Positions 43,668 through 52,013 of a stretch of DNA of 64,000 nucleotides are shown here, in pieces. Each line of letters opens with the position of its first letter. Positions within the stretch are counted from its first letter, which is position 1. A program made the translations under genes and the position numbers. This DNA comes from Tabrizicola soli (GTDB taxonomy: Bacteria; Pseudomonadota; Alphaproteobacteria; Rhodobacterales; Rhodobacteraceae), in assembly GCF_015999335.1 (NCBI RefSeq), contig NZ_JAEACP010000004.1, positions 124,001 through 188,000 of the forward strand. The letters run 5' to 3'. The notes beneath the pieces are model-generated. The model was not told the origin of the DNA. It saw nothing but the letters and a program-made list of their open reading frames with translations, and made no database searches.

Positions 43668-44336
43668 TCAGGCGTAAAGCCGCGGGGTGACAAGGGCCGA
43701 GCCCTGGCCCTTCAGCGACTTGGCAAGGCCGAGGATGGCAAGATCGGCCAGCGGCTCGAACAGGACGACGGCCATGTAGGCCACGCCGAAGGTACCGATC
43801 GCAGCCAGGTTCGCCGCGCCGAAGCCGGCGCCGTAGACGGCCCAGAAAGCGACCCAGGCGACGACCCCGCCCTGATAGACGGTCGAAAGGGCAAGGACCT
43901 GCTTGTACTGCAGATCGACATAGGCCGTGCCGGGCGCGATGACGCGCTTGGCGACCTCGTGCAGGGCGAAGAGCGGGACGAGAAGCGTCGTCAGGTTCAT
44001 CCCGTATTGCGGCAGGTCGAAGGGCGCGAAGAACAGGCCCTGGATCAGAAGGCCCAGCGCCAGGCCGATGGCGGCCGGGCCTGCGCCCAGGATCAGGAAC
44101 AGCGTCGAGCCGAGGATGAAGTGAACCTCCGATACGCCGACCGGGAAATGCGGCAGGATCTCGAAGAAGGTGAAGACGCCCGCCGTCGCGATCAGCGAGC
44201 GGAGCGCGACCGAGGCGATGCCGCTTTGCCGGCTGGCCTGGGCGATGTGGTAAAGCGCGGTGCCGCCCGCGGCGGTGGCAGTGGCGTAGCTGAGCGCGAT
44301 CTTGGCCCCGTCGACGAGGCCCGGTTCGATATGCAT
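43668..44336 (-). CDS. CbiM-like cobalt uptake membrane component (ECF type)
   Basis: Substrate-specific membrane component of an energy-coupling-factor cobalt importer, 222 residues and about six helices. The N-terminus MHIEPGLVDGAKIALSYATA has the Met1-His2 that with a second His (here in ILPHFPVGVSEVHFILGS) binds Co2+ or Ni2+ in CbiM/NikM proteins. CbiN, CbiQ and CbiO partners are not adjacent. AGGAGG precedes ATG 44336, and a cobalamin riboswitch 45 bases upstream ties it to B12 supply, supporting cobalt rather than nickel. Confidence 0.85.
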   Translation of the reverse strand: MHIEPGLVDGAKIALSYATATAAGGTALYHIAQASRQSGIASVALRSLIATAGVFTFFEILPHFPVGVSEVHFILGSTLFLILGAGPAAIGLALGLLIQGLFFAPFDLPQYGMNLTTLLVPLFALHEVAKRVIAPGTAYVDLQYKQVLALSTVYQGGVVAWVAFWAVYGAGFGAANLAAIGTFGVAYMAVVLFEPLADLAILGLAKSLKGQGSALVTPRLYA

Positions 44337-44381
44337 GTTGTCCTCCTGTCCGTCACACCCGACGGCGGTTGCTGTCCATGC

Positions 44382-44575
44382 AGGGCCGGTCTCCTGGCTG
44401 GCGGATCGCGGCGGGCCCTTGCCTTCCCGCCCTTCGGGGCAGTGGCGCAGATGGGCCCGCTCACCGCTGACAGTCGCGGGGGCGGCTGATGTCACGGGCG
44501 CCCGCTGGGGTTCGCCCGCTCCTCATTCCCGTTTCAGTCCCGACGCTTTGCGTCTTGATGGGACACCTTGCCCGC
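44382..44575 (-). ncRNA. Cobalamin riboswitch 1 (upstream of cbiM-cobF)
   Basis: Read on the minus strand it shows in order GGTGTCCC, AAACGGGAAT, GCCGCCCCCGCGACTGT, CCACTG...GGGAAGGC and the B12 box GCCAGGAGACCGGCC. These are the conserved parts of the AdoCbl-binding fold. It ends about 45 bases before the cbiM start, so high B12 should reduce cbiM, cobF and kinase expression, either through RBS masking or termination. Confidence 0.93.
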
Positions 44576-44628
44576 CCTGTCTGCGCCTTCGCCGCCCCCC
44601 GGTCAATGCGGAAGGCGACGCGGGGCGA

Positions 44629-45357
44629 TCAATCCGCGACGCCCTCGGCCAGACGACCGACGAGGATCAGGCCCGGCAGGGGCGAGCGGTCCCCCTCCAG
44701 CCGCCGGGCAAGCTCGGCCACAGTGGAGCGATGCAGCATCTGCTCGGGCGTGCTGACGGATTCGGCGAGGAGAGCGGGGGTCTCGGGCGGCAGGCCATGG
44801 GCGACCAGCGCCGCGGCCAGTGCGGGAAAGGTGCGCTTGCCCATGTAGATCACGGTGGTTACGCCGGGATCGGCGAGGGCTGCCATGTTCAGGCCGGGCG
44901 GCAATTCTCCGGTCACGTCGGCGGCGGTGATGAACTGGACGCGCTGCGCATGCTGGCGGCGGGTCAGCGGGATGCCGGCGGCGGCGGCGGCGGCCGAGGC
45001 GGCGGTGACGCCGGGGATGATCTCGCAGGCGATCCCGGCGGCGCGGATGGCCGTCAACTCCTCCTCCAGCCGGCCGAAGATGCCCGAATCGCCGGATTTC
45101 AGCCGCACGACATTCGCGCCGGTCAGGGCGTAATCGACCAGGAGACGACTGACGTGGTCCTGCTTCGGCGAAGCGCGCCCGGCCCGCTTGCCGACGCCGA
45201 CCATGTCCGCCCCCGGCCGCGCCAGCGCCAGGATCGGGCCGGAGGAGAGGTCGTCGAACAGGACGGCATCGGCGGCGGCGAGGGCCTTCACCGCCTTGAC
45301 GGTCAGCAGGTCCGGGTCACCGGGCCCGGCGGAAACGAAGGTGACGAAGCCGGTCAT
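44629..45357 (-). CDS. cobA: Uroporphyrinogen-III C-methyltransferase
   Basis: Makes precorrin-2 by adding methyls at C-2 and C-7 of uroporphyrinogen III, the entry step to cobalamin (and sirohaem). 242 residues of the tetrapyrrole methylase fold: FVSAGPGDPDLLTVKAVKAL, VRLKSGDSGIFGRLEEE, EIIPGVTAASAAAAAAGIPL. It is the last gene of the long minus-strand run cobL-E-M-B-A, with a 4-base overlap to cobB. Riboswitch 1 lies 54 bases downstream and therefore does not control it. Confidence 0.95.
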   Translation of the reverse strand: MTGFVTFVSAGPGDPDLLTVKAVKALAAADAVLFDDLSSGPILALARPGADMVGVGKRAGRASPKQDHVSRLLVDYALTGANVVRLKSGDSGIFGRLEEELTAIRAAGIACEIIPGVTAASAAAAAAGIPLTRRQHAQRVQFITAADVTGELPPGLNMAALADPGVTTVIYMGKRTFPALAAALVAHGLPPETPALLAESVSTPEQMLHRSTVAELARRLEGDRSPLPGLILVGRLAEGVAD

Positions 45358-46673
45358 GACGCGCCTGCGATCAGGTGGAAGAAGGTGCCGGTCGATAGCC
45401 CGCCGCCGGGCTGGAGTCGATAGCTGCCGGTCTCGGGGACAGTGGCCCCGGTCGCGTCGATGACTTCGGCCAGGGGCGCGTCGGGCTGGTCGAGAATGGT
45501 GGAATAGTGGAACTCGTGCCCGCGCGGCGCGCTGCCCGCCGGATGGCCGGGGATCGCCCGTTTCAGCCGCGCAAGGCGGTAGCCGAGATGCATCCTGCGC
45601 TTCTCGAAACTGGTCACCAGGCCCAGGAGCCCCGCCATCCGGTGCCGCTGGCCGTCCTTGTCCACGATCGCCGCGCCCATCGCCATGTAGCCGCCGCATT
45701 CGCCATGGACGGGCTTGGTCCCGGCAAAGGCGCGCAGCCCTTCCCGGAAGCGGTCGGCCCGCGCCAGCACGGCGCCGTGCAGTTCCGGATAGCCGCCCGG
45801 CAGCCAGCAGACGTCGGCGGTCGGATCCGGGGCCTCATCCGCCAGCGGCGAGAAGGGCAACACCTCGGCCCCCGCCGCGCGCCAGCCGTGCAGCTGGTGC
45901 GGGTAGACGAAGCTGAACGCCGCGTCGCGGGCAAGGGCGATGCGCTGGCCGGGGGGCGTGGTCTTCCGCGCAGACGCAGGCCGGGCATGGGACGCGGCGG
46001 CAGCGACCAGCGCGTCAAGGTCGACACCTTCACGCATCAGCGCCGCCGCCTCGGCGATCAACGTCTGGAGCGCTGGTTGCTCTTCGGCCTGCACCAGCCC
46101 GAGGTGCCGCTCGGGCATCGCGATGGCCGCGCGTTTCGGCAGGATGCCCAATACCGGCAGGCCCGCCTCCGCCATCCCGGCGCGCACCAGGGCCTCGTGC
46201 CGGGGCGAGGCGATGCGGTTGACGATCACCCCGGCCACGGTGACTCCGGGCCGGAACCGCGCCAGCCCCTGCGCCACCGCCGCCGCCGTCTGCGCCTGCC
46301 CGCTTGCGTCCAGCACCAGCACCACCGGCCAGCCCATCCGCTGCGCCAGGTCGGCCGAGGCCCCGGTGCCCGAGGCGCCCGGCGCGGCCACCCCGTCGAA
46401 CAGGCCCATCGAGCCTTCCGCCAGCACCAGATCGGCCCCTTCGGCCGCCGCCAGCATCCCGTCCAGCATCCCCCCGGGCATCGCCCAGGTATCCAGGTTG
46501 AACGACCAGCGCCCCGACGCCGCGCGGTGGAAGGCCGGGTCGATGTAATCCGGCCCGTTCTTGAAGGGCTGCACCCGCAGTCCCTTCTCGCGCAGCGCCG
46601 CCAGCAGCCCCAGCATGACCGTGGTCTTGCCGGTGCCCGAGGCCGGGGCGGCGATGATCAGGCCGGGGATCAT
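45354..46673 (-). CDS. cobB: Hydrogenobyrinic acid a,c-diamide synthase
   Basis: ATP- and glutamine-dependent amidation of side chains a and c. 439 residues: an N-terminal dethiobiotin-synthetase-like ATPase with [20 protein letters not shown] and [13 protein letters not shown], and a C-terminal glutamine amidotransferase with [12 protein letters not shown] containing the nucleophilic Cys. [20 protein letters not shown] is typical of CobB/CbiA. ATG 46673 overlaps the cobM stop by four bases. Confidence 0.95.
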   Translation of the reverse strand: MIPGLIIAAPASGTGKTTVMLGLLAALREKGLRVQPFKNGPDYIDPAFHRAASGRWSFNLDTWAMPGGMLDGMLAAAEGADLVLAEGSMGLFDGVAAPGASGTGASADLAQRMGWPVVLVLDASGQAQTAAAVAQGLARFRPGVTVAGVIVNRIASPRHEALVRAGMAEAGLPVLGILPKRAAIAMPERHLGLVQAEEQPALQTLIAEAAALMREGVDLDALVAAAASHARPASARKTTPPGQRIALARDAAFSFVYPHQLHGWRAAGAEVLPFSPLADEAPDPTADVCWLPGGYPELHGAVLARADRFREGLRAFAGTKPVHGECGGYMAMGAAIVDKDGQRHRMAGLLGLVTSFEKRRMHLGYRLARLKRAIPGHPAGSAPRGHEFHYSTILDQPDAPLAEVIDATGATVPETGSYRLQPGGGLSTGTFFHLIAGAS

Positions 46674-47455
46674 CGGCCGGTCCCGGGAAAGCGCGGGTGG
46701 GTGCCGACGGGCCGGTAGCGGCGGTCGTAGTCGCCGGCGTAAAGCCGGCTTTCCTCGAACCCCTCCTGCGCCAGCGCGGGGCCGACGAGGATCAGGGCGG
46801 TGCGCTCCACCTCCTCCGGCACGGCATCCTTCAGCGTGGCCAGCGTCGCCCGAATGATCCTCTGGTCGGGCCAGGAGGCGCGCCAGACCACGGCCACCGG
46901 GCAATCCGCGCCGTAATGCGGGATCAGCTCGGCGGTCAGCTTGTCGATCAGGTGGATCGAGAGATGCAGCGCCAGCGTCGCCCCCGTCGCCGCGAAAGCG
47001 GGCAGGCTCTCGCGCGAGGGCATCTGCGTCGCCCGCCCCTCGGTCCGCGTCAGCACCACCGATTGCGCCAGGCCCGGCAGCGTCAACTCCACCCCCAGCG
47101 CCGCCGCCGCCGCCGCGAAGGAGGGCACGCCCGGCGTCACGTCATAGGGGATTCCCAGCTCGCGCAGCCGCCGCAGCTGCTCGCCCATCGCCGACCAGAC
47201 CGAGAGGTCTCCGGAATGGAGCCGCGCCACATCCTGCCCGGCCGCATGCGCCGCCTGGATCTCGGCGACGATCTCGTCCAGCGACAGCGGCGCGGTGTTC
47301 ACGATCCGGCAGCCGGGCGGGCAATGCGACAGCACGCCTTCTGGCACCAGCGACCCGGCGTAGAGACAGACGGGCGAGGCGGTGATCAGGTCCCGCCCCC
47401 GCAGCGTCAGAAGGTCCGGCGCGCCCGGCCCGGCCCCGATGAAATGAACGGTCAT
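46670..47455 (-). CDS. cobM: Precorrin-4 C11-methyltransferase
   Basis: Adds a methyl at C-11 to form precorrin-5. 261 residues, tetrapyrrole methylase fold, with [39 protein letters not shown] and [21 protein letters not shown]. Its stop overlaps cobB. 121 bases separate its start from the cobE stop; that gap includes a family C-like motif. Confidence 0.94.
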   Translation of the reverse strand: MTVHFIGAGPGAPDLLTLRGRDLITASPVCLYAGSLVPEGVLSHCPPGCRIVNTAPLSLDEIVAEIQAAHAAGQDVARLHSGDLSVWSAMGEQLRRLRELGIPYDVTPGVPSFAAAAAALGVELTLPGLAQSVVLTRTEGRATQMPSRESLPAFAATGATLALHLSIHLIDKLTAELIPHYGADCPVAVVWRASWPDQRIIRATLATLKDAVPEEVERTALILVGPALAQEGFEESRLYAGDYDRRYRPVGTHPRFPGTGR

Positions 47456-47576
47456 CGCTTCCCCCCGCAGAGGCGCGCCCCTGCCCTTTCACATTGCTCC
47501 GAATATCCCCGCCGGAGGCCCTTCGCCCGCGCCGGTTGCGCTGCAAGCCGCGCAATCTGGCCAGCACCCGACGCCG
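47456..47576. repeat. Short gap between cobE and cobM with a family C-like motif
   Basis: GAATATCCCCGCCGG near 47501 is the reverse complement form of the GGATATT-type tail seen at 5757 and 9764, here with CCTCCGGCGGGGATATTC on the minus strand. Nothing else was recognised in the 121 bases. Confidence 0.4.
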
Positions 47577-47936
47577 TCATGCCTGCGCCTCCGCAATCGC
47601 CGCCGTCGCCGTCCCGTCCGCCGAGACCGCCCGAGGCCCCCGAAGCCGTGCCCCCCGCCCCGTCGCCGCCAGCGCCGCCGCCTCGGCCACCGAGCCGGTG
47701 CCGTAAAGCGCCTCCACCCGGTCCGAGCGGGTCAGGGTCGGCTGCCCCTGCAGCGCCTCGGGCTCCAGCGCCAGGATGGGCAGGTTCAGCGCCTGGGCCA
47801 GCGGCCCGAGCCCCCCGGCCTTGGCGGAAAGCGTCGCCAGATGCGTCACGCCTTCTGGCCCCCCTGCCCGCGCAAGCGCGTCCCGCAGCGCGGCGAGACT
47901 CGCGCCCGAACGGAAGCCGAACCCCGCGACGATCAT
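47577..47936 (-). CDS. cobE: Cobalamin biosynthesis protein CobE (CbiG C-terminal-like)
   Basis: A 119-residue protein related to the C-terminal domain of CbiG; its exact step in the aerobic pathway is unsettled. VAGFGFRSGASLAALRDAL is the characteristic N-terminus, SVAEAAALAATGRGARLRGP the C-terminal block. ATG 47936 overlaps the cobL stop at 47933 by four bases, placing it in the cobL-E-M-B-A run. Confidence 0.9.
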   Translation of the reverse strand: MIVAGFGFRSGASLAALRDALARAGGPEGVTHLATLSAKAGGLGPLAQALNLPILALEPEALQGQPTLTRSDRVEALYGTGSVAEAAALAATGRGARLRGPRAVSADGTATAAIAEAQA

Positions 47937-49102
47937 CGGGTGACACTCCATTGCAGGATCGGCAGCGCCGATTTCCAGCCGCGCTTGCGGCCGATGGGGC
48001 CGGGTTCGGCCAATTCGATCTTCAGGAGCTGGCCGCCGTGGCGGGCGGACCAGTCGAGCACGAGCGCCTCGGTTTCCAGCGTCACGGCATTCATCACCAG
48101 CCGGGTGCCGGGCGGAATCAGGTCCCAGAGCGCCAGCAGCAGCGCCCCGGAGGCGCCGCCGCCGATGAAGACGGCATCGGGGATGGGCAGGCCGGAAAGG
48201 CCCTCGGGCGCGCGGGCCTCGGTCAGGCGGTGGCGGTGGGCCAGGCCGAAGGCCTCGACATTGCCGCGCGCGCGGGCGGCGCGGGTGGGGTCGGCTTCCA
48301 GTGCCTCGACCCGCGCTCCACCGGCCAGCAGCCACTCGATGCCGATGGAACCGGAACCCGCGCCGATGTCCCAGAGCAGCTCGCCCGCTCGGGGCGCAAG
48401 GGCCGAGAGGGTCAGCGCGCGGACGGGCCGCTTGGTGATCTGGCCGTCGTGCCGGAACAGCGCGTCCGGCAGGCCGCCGGCCCGCGGCAGCCCGGGATCG
48501 GTGGCCTCGATGGCCGCCGAGACCGGGGCCCCGATCGCATCGGCGGGCAGGCCATGGGTGATCCGCTCCTGCGGCCCGCCCAGGCGTTCCAGCACGGTCA
48601 GCCTGGCGTTGGGGTGGCCGTTGTCGGCCAGCCAGCGGGCCAGATCCGCCACCGCCGCCCCGTCGCGCAGGGTGCAGACGGCGCGCACCCCGCGCGCCAG
48701 GACCGGGCGGAGCCGGGCGAAGGGCGCGGCGTGCAGGCCGAGGGTCAGCACCTCCTCCAGCCGCCAGCCGAGGCGGTTCGCCGCCAGCTGGAAGGTCGAA
48801 GGCCCCGGATGCGAGACCCATTCGCCCGGCAGAAGACCGGCCATCAGGCTGCCTCCCGCGCCGAACCAGAACGGGTCGCCCGAGGCGAGGACGACGGTCG
48901 GCCTGCCCCGGTGGGCAAGGACGGGAGTGGCGTCGAAGGGGACGGGCCAGGGCTGGCCCCGGACGCCTGCGTCGACCAGGGACAGATGGCGGGGACCGCC
49001 GAAGATCGTTTCGGCCGTCGCAAGCGCGGCGCGACTTGCGGGCGACAGGCCCTCCGGTCCATCTTCGCCCAGACCGATGATCGTCAGCCAGGGATCAGCC
49101 AT
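47933..49102 (-). CDS. cobL: Precorrin-6B C5,15-methyltransferase (decarboxylating)
   Basis: Bifunctional enzyme of 389 residues converting precorrin-6B to precorrin-8. The N-terminal CbiE-like methyltransferase has WLTIIGLGEDGPEGL and LASGDPFWFGAGGSLM; the C-terminal CbiT-like methyltransferase/decarboxylase has LWDIGAGSGSIGIEWLLAGG and FIGGGASGALLLAL. The start at ATG 49102 shares the tetranucleotide CATG with the divergent cobK start at 49101, so there is no intergenic space. An upstream ATG at 49147 would overlap cobK even more. Confidence 0.94.
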   Translation of the reverse strand: MADPWLTIIGLGEDGPEGLSPASRAALATAETIFGGPRHLSLVDAGVRGQPWPVPFDATPVLAHRGRPTVVLASGDPFWFGAGGSLMAGLLPGEWVSHPGPSTFQLAANRLGWRLEEVLTLGLHAAPFARLRPVLARGVRAVCTLRDGAAVADLARWLADNGHPNARLTVLERLGGPQERITHGLPADAIGAPVSAAIEATDPGLPRAGGLPDALFRHDGQITKRPVRALTLSALAPRAGELLWDIGAGSGSIGIEWLLAGGARVEALEADPTRAARARGNVEAFGLAHRHRLTEARAPEGLSGLPIPDAVFIGGGASGALLLALWDLIPPGTRLVMNAVTLETEALVLDWSARHGGQLLKIELAEPGPIGRKRGWKSALPILQWSVTR

Positions 49103-49832
49103 GAACCGCGTCCTGCTTCTGGGCGGAACCACCGAAGCCGCCCGCATGGCCCGCGCCCTGGCCGAGGCAGGGGTGGCGGCAGTCTACTCCTACGCCGGCC
49201 GGACCGAGGCCCCGGTGGCGCAGCCCCTGCCGGTGCGTGTGGGCGGTTTCGGTGGCATCGAGGGGCTTGCGGCCTACCTGAAGGCCAATGGCATCACCCA
49301 TGTGATCGACGCCACCCATCCCTTTGCCGCGCAGATGAGCCGCAACGCCGTGGAAGCCTGCGCCAGCGCGGGCGTGCCCCTGCTGGCGCTGGAGCGCGAG
49401 CCGTGGCGGGCGGCGGAGGGCGACCGCTGGACCCATGTCCCCGACCTGGAAACCGCCGTCGCGGCGCTGGGAGAGGCCCCGCGCCGGGTGTTCCTTGCCA
49501 TCGGGCGACAGAATCTGACGGCCTTCGCCGCGGCTCCACTGCACCATTACCTGTTGCGACTGGTGGACCCGCCGACCGGGCCCCTGCCCCTGCCCCGCGC
49601 CGAAGCCGTGATCGCGCGCGGTCCGTTCACGCTGGAAGGCGACCGGGAACTGCTGCAAGCGCATCGCGTCGACGTGATCCTCGCCAAGAACGCGGGCGGC
49701 GCGGGGGCCGAGGCGAAGCTCATTGCCGCGCGGGAACTGAGGCTGCCGGTGGTGCTGATCGACCGGCCGCAGGTGCCCATGCGCCGGGTGGCGAGGAGCG
49801 TGGCCGAGGTCATGGCCTGGCTGGTCCCATGA
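49101..49832 (+). CDS. cobK: Precorrin-6A reductase
   Basis: NADPH-dependent reduction of precorrin-6A to 6B. 243 residues: VLLLGGTTEAARMARALAEA at the N-terminus, VIDATHPFAAQMSRNAVEA and FLAIGRQNLTAF in the middle, DVILAKNAGGAGAEAKLIAA near the end. It is the only cob gene in the biosynthetic run on the plus strand, apart from cobO. Its promoter and RBS (AGGGA) must lie within cobL. A family A palindrome separates it from convergent cobJ. Confidence 0.95.
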   Translation: MNRVLLLGGTTEAARMARALAEAGVAAVYSYAGRTEAPVAQPLPVRVGGFGGIEGLAAYLKANGITHVIDATHPFAAQMSRNAVEACASAGVPLLALEREPWRAAEGDRWTHVPDLETAVAALGEAPRRVFLAIGRQNLTAFAAAPLHHYLLRLVDPPTGPLPLPRAEAVIARGPFTLEGDRELLQAHRVDVILAKNAGGAGAEAKLIAARELRLPVVLIDRPQVPMRRVARSVAEVMAWLVP

Positions 49833-49838
49833 ACGAAA

Positions 49839-49906
49839 GCTCGTCGAGCACTTCGTGCACTCCTCGCGGGGCGCCTCCGAGGAGGACACGAAGTGAACGA
49901 CGAGGG
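49839..49906. repeat. Family A palindromic element, copy 4
   Basis: GCTCGTCGAGCACTTCGTGC, ACTCCTCG, then CCGAGGAGGACACGAAGTGA and ACGACGAGGG. Compared with copies 1-3, the right arm reads CACGAAGTG, matching its own left arm CACTTCGTG: a compensatory change that keeps the stem. It lies between convergent cobK and cobJ. Confidence 0.88.
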
Positions 49907-49915
49907 ATGGCAGGC

Positions 49916-50650
49916 TCATCGCACACTCCGGGGGGAATAGACCCAGCGCCCGACGCGGCGGGTGGCGGAGTTTCCCACAATCACCACGGTGCGCATGTCG
50001 GCCATCTCGGGCGTGGCTTCGCCGAGGGCGACGGTCACGATCCGCTGGTCCGGGGTAGAGACGGCACGGGCGAAGGTGATCAGCCGTCCCTCGCCGCATT
50101 CCTCGCGCAGCACGGCGAGGGCCTTGGTGAAGCCTTCGGGGCGGCTGGCCGAGCGCGGATTGTAGAAGGCCATCGCGAAATCGGCACGGGCGGCGTGGCG
50201 CAGGCGGGTCTCGATCACCTCCCAGGGCTTCAGGTTGTCGCTCAGGTTGATGCAGCAGAAGTCATGGCCCAGGGGCGCACCAGAGGCAGCGGCGGCGGCG
50301 AGCATGGCGGTGATGCCGGGCAGGACCCGGATGTCGAGGGTTTGCCAGTCCGGCCGGCCCTCCAGCGCCTCGAACACGGCGGAGGCCATGGCGAAGACTC
50401 CGGGGTCGCCGGAGGAAACGACGACCACCCGCTTGCCCTCGGCCGCCATCTGCAGGGCGGCCCGGGCGCGGTCGAGTTCGACACGGTTGTCCGAGGGGTG
50501 CAGGGTCAGGCCGGGTCGCGGGGCGACGCGGGCGACGTAGGGGATGTAGCCGACCACATCCGTTGCCTCGGCCAGGGTCGCCGTGACTTCGGGCGTCACC
50601 AGCCGGTCATCCCCCGGCCCGAGACCCGCGATGGCAAGCCAGCCGCTCAT
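49916..50650 (-). CDS. cobJ: Precorrin-3B C17-methyltransferase
   Basis: Performs ring contraction with C-17 methylation to give precorrin-4. 244 residues with LAIAGLGPGDDRLVTPEVTA, VVSSGDPGVFAMASAVFEAL, and FCCINLSDNLKPWEVIETRL, the last being typical of CobJ/CbiH. FYNPRSASRPEGF follows. Four-base overlap with cobI. Confidence 0.95.
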   Translation of the reverse strand: MSGWLAIAGLGPGDDRLVTPEVTATLAEATDVVGYIPYVARVAPRPGLTLHPSDNRVELDRARAALQMAAEGKRVVVVSSGDPGVFAMASAVFEALEGRPDWQTLDIRVLPGITAMLAAAAASGAPLGHDFCCINLSDNLKPWEVIETRLRHAARADFAMAFYNPRSASRPEGFTKALAVLREECGEGRLITFARAVSTPDQRIVTVALGEATPEMADMRTVVIVGNSATRRVGRWVYSPRSVR

Positions 50651-51387
50651 TCGGCGATCTCCGGACGGCGGCCATGGCCGTGGACCAGGACGATCGCGAA
50701 ATAGGGCACGTCATGCGGGTCGACTTCGGTCAGGCGGGCGACGCGCTGGCCGGGCATGGTGCCGCGCTCCACCAGCCAGGCGGAGTCGAGCCGCCCCGTC
50801 CGCTCCAGCGCGCGGCGGACGCGGGGGAGGTTCCGTCCGGTCTTCATCACGACCAGCGCGTCGGAATGCTCCATGTGGCGCACCAGGTCCTCCTCGGAGA
50901 GCGTGCCCATCAGGACCGTCAGCACGTCATCGCCCCAGGTTATCGGCATGTCGGTGGCGTTCCAGCAGCCGGTCATGCCGGTGATGCCGGGGATCACCTC
51001 GACCGGGACGCGGCCCTGCAGGCGGGAATGCAGGTGCATGAAGCTGCCGTAGAAGAAGGGATCGCCCTCACAGAGGACCAGCACCTCCTCGGTCGCGGCC
51101 AGCGCCGCCAGGCGGTCGGCCCAGTCGTCGTAGAAGCGGGCCAGGGCATCGGTGTATTCCGGGCTGTCGAAGGGGAGTTCCGTCGTGACCGGGTATTCCA
51201 TCGGATATTCGACGGCCGAGGGCGAGAGCATCCCCTCGACGATCCGCCGGGCCTGGCCGGCGCGGCCCGCTTTGCGGAAATAGGCGACATGGTGCGCGCC
51301 GGCGATGGCGCGGGCGGCGCGGAGACTCATCAGGTCGGGGTCGCCGGGGCCGAGGCCGGCACAGATCACCTTTCCGGTCATGGTCAT
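50647..51387 (-). CDS. cobI: Precorrin-2 C20-methyltransferase
   Basis: Adds a methyl at C-20 to give precorrin-3A. 246 residues, tetrapyrrole methylase fold: VICAGLGPGDPDLMSLRAAR, LCEGDPFFYGSFMHLHSRLQ and VIPGITGMTGCWNATDMPIT. The start can be ATG 51387 (overlapping the cobH stop) or ATG 51381 two codons later. Confidence 0.95.
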   Translation of the reverse strand: MTMTGKVICAGLGPGDPDLMSLRAARAIAGAHHVAYFRKAGRAGQARRIVEGMLSPSAVEYPMEYPVTTELPFDSPEYTDALARFYDDWADRLAALAATEEVLVLCEGDPFFYGSFMHLHSRLQGRVPVEVIPGITGMTGCWNATDMPITWGDDVLTVLMGTLSEEDLVRHMEHSDALVVMKTGRNLPRVRRALERTGRLDSAWLVERGTMPGQRVARLTEVDPHDVPYFAIVLVHGHGRRPEIAE

Positions 51388-52013
51388 TCCTTCCGGCTGG
51401 CGAGGGCGTTGACGGCGGCGACGGTGATGGCGCTGCCGCCGAGGCGACCCTTGACGATGAGGCCGGGGACCGGCGGCGCCTCCATCAGCGCGTCCTTCGA
51501 TTCCGCCGCGCCGACGAAGCCGACCGGGCAGCCGATGATCGCGGCGGGACGGGGACAGGCGGGGTCTTCCAGCATGTTGAGGAGGTGGAAGAGTGCGGTG
51601 GGGGCGTTGCCGATGGCGACGATGGACCCGGCGAGATGCGGGCGCCAGAGTTCCAGCGCGGCGGCGGAGCGGGTGTTGGCCATCTCCTTCGCCAACGCGG
51701 GGACCTGGGGGTCGTGCAGGGTGCAGATGACCTGGTTGTCCTTCGGCAGGCGTGCGCGGGTGATGCCCTCGCTGACCATGCGCGCGTCGCAGAAGATCGG
51801 CGCGCCGTCTTCCAGCGCGGCGCGGGCGGCGATCGCCATGCCGGGAGTGAAGCGGATGTGGGGGGCAAGTTCCACCATCCCGGCGGCGTGGATCATCCGG
51901 ACGGCGACCACCTCTTCCTCGGGCGTGAAGCGGGCGAGGTCGGCCTCGGCCCGGATCATGGCGAAGGATGCCAGGTAGATTGCGGCGCCGTCGGTTTCAT
52001 AGGTGTGGGGCAT
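51384..52013 (-). CDS. cobH: Precorrin-8X methylmutase
   Basis: Moves the C-11 methyl to C-12, giving hydrogenobyrinic acid. 209 residues; VRMIHAAGMVELAPHIRFTP contains the catalytic His, and IFCDARMVSEGITRARLP and IGCPVGFVGAAESKDALM complete the family signature. Overlaps: 17 bases with cobG upstream, four bases with cobI downstream. Confidence 0.95.
   Translation of the reverse strand: MPHTYETDGAAIYLASFAMIRAEADLARFTPEEEVVAVRMIHAAGMVELAPHIRFTPGMAIAARAALEDGAPIFCDARMVSEGITRARLPKDNQVICTLHDPQVPALAKEMANTRSAAALELWRPHLAGSIVAIGNAPTALFHLLNMLEDPACPRPAAIIGCPVGFVGAAESKDALMEAPPVPGLIVKGRLGGSAITVAAVNALASRKE

Noticed and set aside
46697-50704. Very long plus-strand open frame (over 1,300 codons) across cobM-cobJ
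   Set aside because: It is antisense to cobM, cobE and cobL, whose motifs are clear; the frame is open only because of high GC. Its residues are rich in Arg, Ala, Gly and Pro with no domain, apart from nothing more than chance.
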